Below are positions 40,152 to 44,771 of a stretch of DNA of 44,771 nucleotides, one piece after another. Every line of letters begins with the position of its first letter. Position 1 is the stretch's first letter. The stretch covers positions 1-44,771 of the forward strand of contig CALVAQ010000018.1 in the NCBI GenBank assembly GCA_944325595.1, in the 5' to 3' direction. The stretch is from Candidatus Gastranaerophilales bacterium. Its GTDB lineage: Bacteria; Cyanobacteriota; Vampirovibrionia; Gastranaerophilales; Gastranaerophilaceae. Made by a program: the position numbers and the translations under genes. The notes under the pieces are model-generated. The model did no database searches and had not been told where the DNA came from. It saw nothing but the letters and a program-made list of their open reading frames with translations.

Positions 40152-41082
40152 AAAAAAGCTCGCAATTACACTGGGTGACTTCAACGGAATAGGTCCGGAA
40201 GTTACGGTAAAAGCGTTAAACAAACTGGATATACCCGGGCAAAACATTGTTTTGATAGGTTCAAAGTCCTTGTTAACAGGGTTAAACAGGGATTATGAAA
40301 TCATAGAAATTCCGTTTGAAAAAAGCATGATAAATACGGGTAAAGAAACAAAACAGGCGGGAGAGTTTTCTTATCAATGCCTGCAAAAAGCCTGTGAAAT
40401 GGCAAATAATGACAAAGTTTCCGCTATTGTAACCGCACCTGTTTCAAAAAATGCATTGCATCTTGCGGGATACAATTTTTCCGGACAAACAGAAATACTT
40501 GAAAAAAATCTTGCTGACAAAGAAAAAAACGAAAAAGCCGAAATGTTGTTTGTTTGCAAAGATTTTAGGGTTCTTCTTTTGACAAGACACCTGCCTTTAA
40601 AGGATGTAAAAATAACAAAAGAACTTTTGACAGAAAAACTTCAAAGAATAGACAGTGTTTTAAAGCAAAAATTTTCTGTTAAATCACCGTCAATCGCACT
40701 TTGTTCACTAAACCCCCATGCGGGAGAAAACGGTATTCTGGGTGATGAAGAAATAAAAGAATTTACTCCGGCTGTTGAAATATTGAAAACCAAAGGAATA
40801 GATGTAACATATCCAAAACCGGCAGACACACTGTTTGCAAAAGCAGCAAAAGCTTTTTTAACCGGTCAGAAACAGCCGTATGATGTATACTGTGCCTGCT
40901 ATCATGATCAGGGGCTTATTCCGATAAAAGCACTGGCTATGAATAAGACTGTCAATATGACCGTAGGGCTGAAGGTTATTCGAACCTCTCCTGCCCATGG
41001 TACAGCATATGATATTGCAGGAAAAAATATTGCCGATGAAACCAGCATGACAGAAGCAATTTCACAGGCTCTGTCTTTGTAA
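40144..41082 (+). CDS. PdxA-type 4-phosphohydroxy-acid dehydrogenase (PdxA2-like)
   Basis: This metal- and NAD-dependent dehydrogenase of the PdxA family has 312 residues. Motifs: LGDFNGIGPEV, TAPVSKNALHLAGYNFSGQTE, a metal His in LNPHAGENGILGDEE, and CYHDQGLIPIKAL. It ends with RTSPAHGTAYDIAGK. ATG 40144 is inside the kinase gene and overlaps it by eight bases; an in-frame TTG at 40135 is less likely. Pairing with the DUF1537 kinase argues for the PdxA2 role (4-phospho-D-threonate or erythronate to dihydroxyacetone phosphate) over vitamin B6 synthesis, though the latter is not excluded. Confidence 0.9.
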   Translation: MNKKKLAITLGDFNGIGPEVTVKALNKLDIPGQNIVLIGSKSLLTGLNRDYEIIEIPFEKSMINTGKETKQAGEFSYQCLQKACEMANNDKVSAIVTAPVSKNALHLAGYNFSGQTEILEKNLADKEKNEKAEMLFVCKDFRVLLLTRHLPLKDVKITKELLTEKLQRIDSVLKQKFSVKSPSIALCSLNPHAGENGILGDEEIKEFTPAVEILKTKGIDVTYPKPADTLFAKAAKAFLTGQKQPYDVYCACYHDQGLIPIKALAMNKTVNMTVGLKVIRTSPAHGTAYDIAGKNIADETSMTEAISQALSL

Positions 41083-41084
41083 TT

Positions 41085-41660
41085 TTATTTTTCAGGATTT
41101 TTTATCGGCTCAATTTGCGCTATTTGTATATCAATAGCGTTTATTGCTTCATCTTTGGCATAGAAAAATTTGTTGTTTCTGACAACTTTTTTTGCATGGC
41201 GAAGAGTTTTTAGAGCAGCTTTTTTATCCTTAAATTCTTTGAGTTGTATTTCTGCTACAACCAGAGAGTCAAATACAATATCTCTTATTGTCAAATCAGC
41301 TGCGCTCAGAATATAAAAATCTCTTTTACAGCTTTGTTCATTTATGCAGGATTTGAATTTTTTCTGGTTTTCTTCTGGTGTTTTAAACAAAAGCATTTTG
41401 TCGGATATTTTCCATTTGTAAAAGTTCAAGATTTTTTCATTTTCATTTATTCTGACTTTTTGAATATTTAGGACATCTTCATATTTTTTCTCTTTTGATA
41501 TTTTATTCAAATAGTTCTGGCAAGATGGGGCTATGACAAGTTTGCACTCATCAGGAAAGTTGTCTGCCGGATTTTTCAAATAAAAATATTTCCAAACGGC
41601 AGTGAGGCTAACCAGTACAACAAATATAACCAAATACACAAAAGCTTTTTTCTTTGTCAT
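41085..41660 (-). CDS. Membrane-anchored protein of unknown function
   Basis: From ATG 41660, with AAGGATAGG upstream, it has 191 residues; the frame extends to a GTG at 41711, which is less likely. One N-terminal membrane segment follows a basic start (MTKKKAFVYLVIFVVLVSLT), placing the rest outside the cytoplasm. Four cysteines (in DECKLVIAPSCQ and KSCINEQSCKRD) suggest two disulfides. The end is helical (LKTLRHAKKVVRNNKFFY, then IDIQIAQIEPIKNPEK). Part resembles a TPR-like helical pair. No family is recognised. It is convergent with the PdxA-type gene, with two bases between. Confidence 0.72.
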   Translation of the reverse strand: MTKKKAFVYLVIFVVLVSLTAVWKYFYLKNPADNFPDECKLVIAPSCQNYLNKISKEKKYEDVLNIQKVRINENEKILNFYKWKISDKMLLFKTPEENQKKFKSCINEQSCKRDFYILSAADLTIRDIVFDSLVVAEIQLKEFKDKKAALKTLRHAKKVVRNNKFFYAKDEAINAIDIQIAQIEPIKNPEK

Positions 41661-41776
41661 AAACCTATCCTTGTTTTTTATTTTTAACAAATATATCACA
41701 CTTTTATACACACAGGGAATAATTTTTTTCTTTTTAAAAACTATAATGACGAAGGTTATATAAGAAAGGTAATTTT

Positions 41777-42187
41777 ATGACAGAAGCTCTTGAGTATTAC
41801 AAATGTAATGTATGCGGAAACTTTGTGGAGATTGTTTTGCCGGGGGAAGGGGAACTTGTCTGCTGTTCTCAGCCTATGGAGAAAGTTAAAACACAGGACT
41901 CTTCCGAAGAAATGACAGGAGAAAAACATGTTCCTTTTATTCAAAAAACACAAGAAGGATTCGATATAAAAATCGGTTCCATACTTCATCCGATGGAAGA
42001 ACAGCATTATATACAGTTTATTGAAGTACATTCTCCTGATAAAAAATATGTTAAAAGAAAATATTTGTATCCGAATGAAGAACCTGTGCTAAAATTGAAA
42101 TGCGGCTGCAATGAAATAGTTGCAAGAGAATTGTGCAATATCCACGGATTGTGGATATCGGAATATAAAGAAAACGAAAAAGAATAG
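41777..42187 (+). CDS. dfx: Desulfoferrodoxin (superoxide reductase)
   Basis: This enzyme reduces superoxide to peroxide without releasing oxygen, an anaerobe's defence. The two-iron (class I) form is complete in 136 residues. The desulforedoxin-like centre has Cys10, Cys13, Cys29 and Cys30. The catalytic centre has Glu49, His51 (EKHVPF), His71, His77 (HPMEEQHYI), Cys120 and His123 (CNIHGLW). A TATAAT at 41742-41747 without a good -35 is the only promoter hint. The ribosome site AAAGG is 9 bases before ATG 41777. Ferritin follows 19 bases downstream, so iron handling and oxygen defence are co-expressed. Confidence 0.96.
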   Translation: MTEALEYYKCNVCGNFVEIVLPGEGELVCCSQPMEKVKTQDSSEEMTGEKHVPFIQKTQEGFDIKIGSILHPMEEQHYIQFIEVHSPDKKYVKRKYLYPNEEPVLKLKCGCNEIVARELCNIHGLWISEYKENEKE

Positions 42188-42206
42188 CTAAAAAAGGAGT
42201 AAGAAA

Positions 42207-42716
42207 ATGATATCAGAAAAGATGGAAGCTGCTTTTAACAAGCAAATCAAAGATGAAATGTATTCATCAAATCTTTACCTTTCAATGGTTGCATATTTTG
42301 AAAACCTCGGACTCAAGGGGTTTGCAAATTGGATGAGAGTACAGGTTCAAGAAGAAAATGCTCATGCAATGGGGCTTTTTGACTACCTTATTTCAAGAGA
42401 CGGCAGAGTCGTTCTGGAAGCAATAGACAAACCTCCGTTTGAATGGAATTCTCCTCTTGAATGCTTTGAAGCTGTTTACAAACATGAACAGCTTGTAACT
42501 TCTTTGATTAACAATCTTGTTGATGTGGCGGAAGAAGTAAAAGACAGAGCCGCTATTTCCTTCTTGCAGTGGTATATAAAAGAACAGGTAGAAGAAGAGG
42601 CAAACTGTTCGGAAATTTGTGCAAAATTGAAACTTATCGGTTCTGATGCAAATGCTTTGCTTTTGATTGATCAGGAACTCGGCGCAAGAACATATGTTGC
42701 TCCTGTGATTGAGTAA
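42207..42716 (+). CDS. ftnA: Bacterial ferritin (FtnA type)
   Basis: This iron-storage protein of 169 residues has the four-helix ferritin core. Ferroxidase-centre residues are visible as Glu17 (KDEMYSSNLYLSM), then Glu50 and His53 in QEENAHAM. Further on come HEQLVTSLINNLVD and FLQWYIKEQVEEE. It lacks the heme-binding Met of bacterioferritin in the usual context and matches FtnA. AAGGAG is 8 bases before ATG 42207. It shares an operon with superoxide reductase, which fits storage of iron under oxidative stress. A terminator follows. Confidence 0.95.
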   Translation: MISEKMEAAFNKQIKDEMYSSNLYLSMVAYFENLGLKGFANWMRVQVQEENAHAMGLFDYLISRDGRVVLEAIDKPPFEWNSPLECFEAVYKHEQLVTSLINNLVDVAEEVKDRAAISFLQWYIKEQVEEEANCSEICAKLKLIGSDANALLLIDQELGARTYVAPVIE

Positions 42717-42735
42717 AAATAAAAAGCTGTAAAAC

Positions 42736-42769
42736 AAAAAACTCCGGAAGATAATTTCCGGAGTTTTTT
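42736..42769. terminator. Bidirectional intrinsic terminator
   Basis: A 14-bp perfect stem (42736-42749 with 42756-42769, ACTCCGGAA core) has a GATAAT loop and A/T-rich outer parts. It ends ferritin and the convergent ffh. Confidence 0.92.
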
Positions 42770-42773
42770 ATAT

Positions 42774-44150
42774 CTAAAAAGGTAATCTGCCTTTGCCGCC
42801 AAAGCCTTTTGGCAGTTTTGGCATTTTGAGTTTTCCTGATTTTACTTTATCAGAAATTTTTGAAAAACCTTTCATCATCTGTCTCATCTGGTCAAACTGA
42901 TTTATGAACTGATTTATTTCATGCAGTTCCATACCGCAGCCTTTTGCTATTCTTTTTTTTCTGCTGGTATTTATCAAAGAAGGATTGTCTCTCTCTTCAG
43001 GAGTCATACTCTGAATAAATGCCTCAATTCTTTTCAGCTGCTTTTCTCCTTCGTGAGCAATTGTCTGTCTGTCGTCTTTTTTAAGACCCGGAATAGGCAG
43101 CATTCCCAGTATCTGGTCAATAGAGCCCAGATTTTTCATCTGTTTTTGCATTCTGAGAAAATCGTTGTAAGAGAACTCGGCTTTTCGCATTTTCTTTTCG
43201 AGTTCCTGCGCCTGTTTTGCATCAAAGTTTTCCTGTGCTTTTTCAACGAGAGAAACAATATCGCCCATGCCGAGAATTCTGGTTGCCATTCTGTCAGGGT
43301 AAAAGTCTTGCAGCGCATCTAATTTTTCTCCGACACCAGTGAGTTTGATGGGTTTTTGTGTGCAGTAAACAACACTCAGCGCAGCTCCGCCTCTGGAGTC
43401 ACCGTCCAGTTTTGTAAGAACAAGCCCGGTAATTTCAAGCTGTTCATTGAAGTTTTCCGCAACATTTACTGCTTCCTGTCCTGTCATTGCATCTATAACA
43501 AGCAGTTTCTCCTGCGGATGAATTGTCCTGTCCAGAATCAAAAGTTCTGCCATCATCTGTGTGTCAATCTGGAGTCTTCCCGCTGTATCAAGAATTACAA
43601 CATTAAAGCCGTTCTCTTTTGCATAAGAAAGTGCTTCCTGTGCAATTTTTTGAACATCCGTACAATTGTCTATAGAAAATACCTGTGTTTGTGTCTGCTC
43701 TCCAAGTGTTTTTAACTGAGCAATAGCAGCCGGTCTATATACATCACATGCGACCAAAAGCGGATTTTTTCCTTCTTTTTTAAGCTTGACAGCCAGCTTT
43801 GCACTGGAGGTTGTTTTACCTGAACCCTGAAGCCCCAGCATCATAATAACGGAAGGGTGTCCGTCAAGTTTTAACGGCTCGTTATGACCCCCCAGAAGTT
43901 TCACCAGTTCATCGTTTACAATTTTGATAAGCTGCTGTGCAGGATCTACGCCTTGAACAACTTTTTCACCCTCTGCCCTCTCTCTGATAGAAGCAACAAA
44001 TGCTTTTACTACACGCAGGTTAACATCTGCTTCCAACAGTGCACGGCGGATTTCTCTGAGAGCATCTGACATGTTGTCTTCGGTAAGTTTGTCTGTACCC
44101 GAGGTTTTTCTTATGATTTCCTGTAATTTATCTGATAAAGAGTCGAACAT
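42774..44150 (-). CDS. ffh: Signal recognition particle protein Ffh
   Basis: Ffh recognises signal sequences and pairs with FtsY. The 458 residues hold the N domain (1-95), the G domain with GLQGSGKTTS (110-119), DVYRPAAIAQ, DTAGR, TKLDGDSRGG and GVGE, and the Met-rich M domain (about 300-440). The RNA-binding element is in SRKKRIAKGCG, and a flexible MRQMMKGF region follows. The tail is Gly/Lys-rich (PKGFGGKGRLPF). The start is ATG 44150. No SRP RNA gene was recognised in the window. Confidence 0.97.
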   Translation of the reverse strand: MFDSLSDKLQEIIRKTSGTDKLTEDNMSDALREIRRALLEADVNLRVVKAFVASIRERAEGEKVVQGVDPAQQLIKIVNDELVKLLGGHNEPLKLDGHPSVIMMLGLQGSGKTTSSAKLAVKLKKEGKNPLLVACDVYRPAAIAQLKTLGEQTQTQVFSIDNCTDVQKIAQEALSYAKENGFNVVILDTAGRLQIDTQMMAELLILDRTIHPQEKLLVIDAMTGQEAVNVAENFNEQLEITGLVLTKLDGDSRGGAALSVVYCTQKPIKLTGVGEKLDALQDFYPDRMATRILGMGDIVSLVEKAQENFDAKQAQELEKKMRKAEFSYNDFLRMQKQMKNLGSIDQILGMLPIPGLKKDDRQTIAHEGEKQLKRIEAFIQSMTPEERDNPSLINTSRKKRIAKGCGMELHEINQFINQFDQMRQMMKGFSKISDKVKSGKLKMPKLPKGFGGKGRLPF

Positions 44151-44502
44151 GTTTCCCCAAAAGTCTTATGCTACTGTCACTATTGTCTTATGCAAACAAT
44201 ATGTAGTCAAGAGGCTTGTCGGGAGTGTTGTGTTAAATTTGGTGTTTTGTGTGTTTCAAGCGGGGGGTATCCCCGATTTTAATTAAATATATCTCCGCAC
44301 AGAACCCCGTTTATTCTCTAATCATTAGTCAGAAAATCAAAAAACAAACTGCCATTCTGAAGCATTAAAAAAAACATCGCTGCAATGATATAGCTGTGTT
44401 CAGAATTTTGTTTGAAATTATGCAATAAAATAACTAACCCTCGCCGACCTTTGCAAAGTAAATTACAGAATGTGTCTTGGAATTGGACGTTACGGGCTCC
44501 TG
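44151..44502. other. Intergenic region upstream of ffh, no gene seen
   Basis: This AT-rich stretch has one notable dyad, ATTCTGAA (44354-44361) with TTCAGAAT (44399-44406), 37 bases apart, and a small GGGG/CCCC hairpin near 44261-44276. Neither has a T-run. A 71-codon plus-strand frame (44071-44286) largely overlaps ffh and is not credible. From 44503 the tandem repeat begins. Confidence 0.5.
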
Positions 44503-44771
44503 AACGTTTCCCTTCGCTAGGGCACTGGGTTCGGTTTCACCTCACACGGCGTGCCCGTCTGATTCCGCTCTCTTGAAATCAGACGCTGCGGAAAACTCAA
44601 CGTTTCCCTTCGCTAGGGCACTGGGTTCGGTTTCACCTCACACGGCGTGCCCGTCTGATTCCGCTCTCTTGAAATCAGACGCTGCGGAAAACTCAACGTT
44701 TCCCTTCGCTAGGGCACTGGGTTCGGTTTCACCTCACACGGCGTGCCCGTCTGATTCCGCTCCCGTCGGAG
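44503..44771 (-). repeat. 96-bp tandem repeat, at least 2.8 units, inverted relative to 17.5 kb
   Basis: Units repeat with 96-base spacing (GGCACTGGGTTCGG at 44521, 44617 and 44713). On the minus strand they read GCGGAATCAGACGGGCACG and onward, the same core as the array at 17497-17786. The second half is of the unit-3 type (TAGCGAAGGGAAACGTTGAG). The last unit leaves the pattern at 44765 (CCGTCGGAG), close to the window edge. GGGCAC/GTGCCC and CGTCTGATT/AATCAGACG dyads are kept. Confidence 0.93.

Noticed and set aside
40144..41082. Assignment as vitamin B6 PdxA
   Set aside because: Not excluded, but overlap with a DUF1537 kinase favours the PdxA2 role in acid sugar breakdown.
44071..44286. 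71-codon plus-strand frame near the ffh start
   Set aside because: It is antisense to the conserved ffh N-terminus over its first 80 bases, with no ribosome site.

Overview
The window looks like a chromosomal segment of a non-photosynthetic relative of cyanobacteria, most likely a gut Gastranaerophilales (Melainabacteria/Vampirovibrionia). This is inferred from the sequence alone. The DNA is AT-rich. NusB has the cyanobacterial-type long form and the MQARR N-terminus. SSB is the short cyanobacterial type without an acidic tail, and a class V aminotransferase resembles one common in cyanobacteria. Prepilin-like proteins with the A-F-(T/S)-L-x-E signature recur. No photosynthesis or respiration gene is present, and superoxide reductase plus ferritin fit an anaerobe.

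Layout. 1-250: a 104-bp tandem repeat beside ftsY. 284-1953 (minus): ftsY and nusB. 2062-6582 (plus): a WecG/TagA-type glycosyltransferase, ftsE, ftsX, an HDOD regulator and two prepilin-like proteins, closed by a bidirectional terminator. 6654-10885 (minus): an acidic coiled-coil protein, then two adjacent paralogous membrane proteins of an unrecognised 'FKG' family. 11304-12353: a small unknown protein and GatD. 12354-13063: tRNA-Lys(CTT) in a rearranged locus with an interrupted 5' half-copy upstream and 110-bp tandem repeats of its 3' end downstream. 13064-17215: an Orn/Lys/Arg decarboxylase-family enzyme, DAHP synthase, Pth and a double-HTH protein. 17216-18008: a repeat island (a 99-bp hairpin element and 95-bp tandem repeats) leading into a guanidine-I riboswitch and its SMR exporter (Gdx). 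18395-23814: two unknown proteins, rsgA, ispA, a DUF212 membrane protein and a soluble histidine kinase. 23875-25023: the class V aminotransferase. 25195-31196: a tight murF-mraY-murD-ftsW-murG cluster. 31424-34242: a third prepilin-like protein, a YbaK-family deacylase and two unknown proteins, one an alpha-helical repeat protein. 34252-38318 (minus): a 1161-residue triple-zinc-ribbon, degenerate cyclase and degenerate ATPase protein, with a secreted protein. 38496-42716: ssb, a four-carbon acid sugar kinase with PdxA-type dehydrogenase, a membrane-anchored unknown, superoxide reductase and ferritin. 42774-44150 (minus): ffh. The window ends in 96-bp tandem repeats of the 17.5-kb family, in the opposite orientation.

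How the genes work together. The main theme is envelope growth and division: lipid II synthesis (murF, mraY, murD, murG), its SEDS polymerase (ftsW), amidation (gatD), FtsEX, polyprenyl diphosphate supply (ispA) and a glycosyltransferase. Both protein halves of SRP targeting (ffh, ftsY) flank the window. Accessory themes are guanidinium export, acid-sugar catabolism, oxygen defence, lineage-specific pilin-like and membrane proteins, and structured intergenic repeats.
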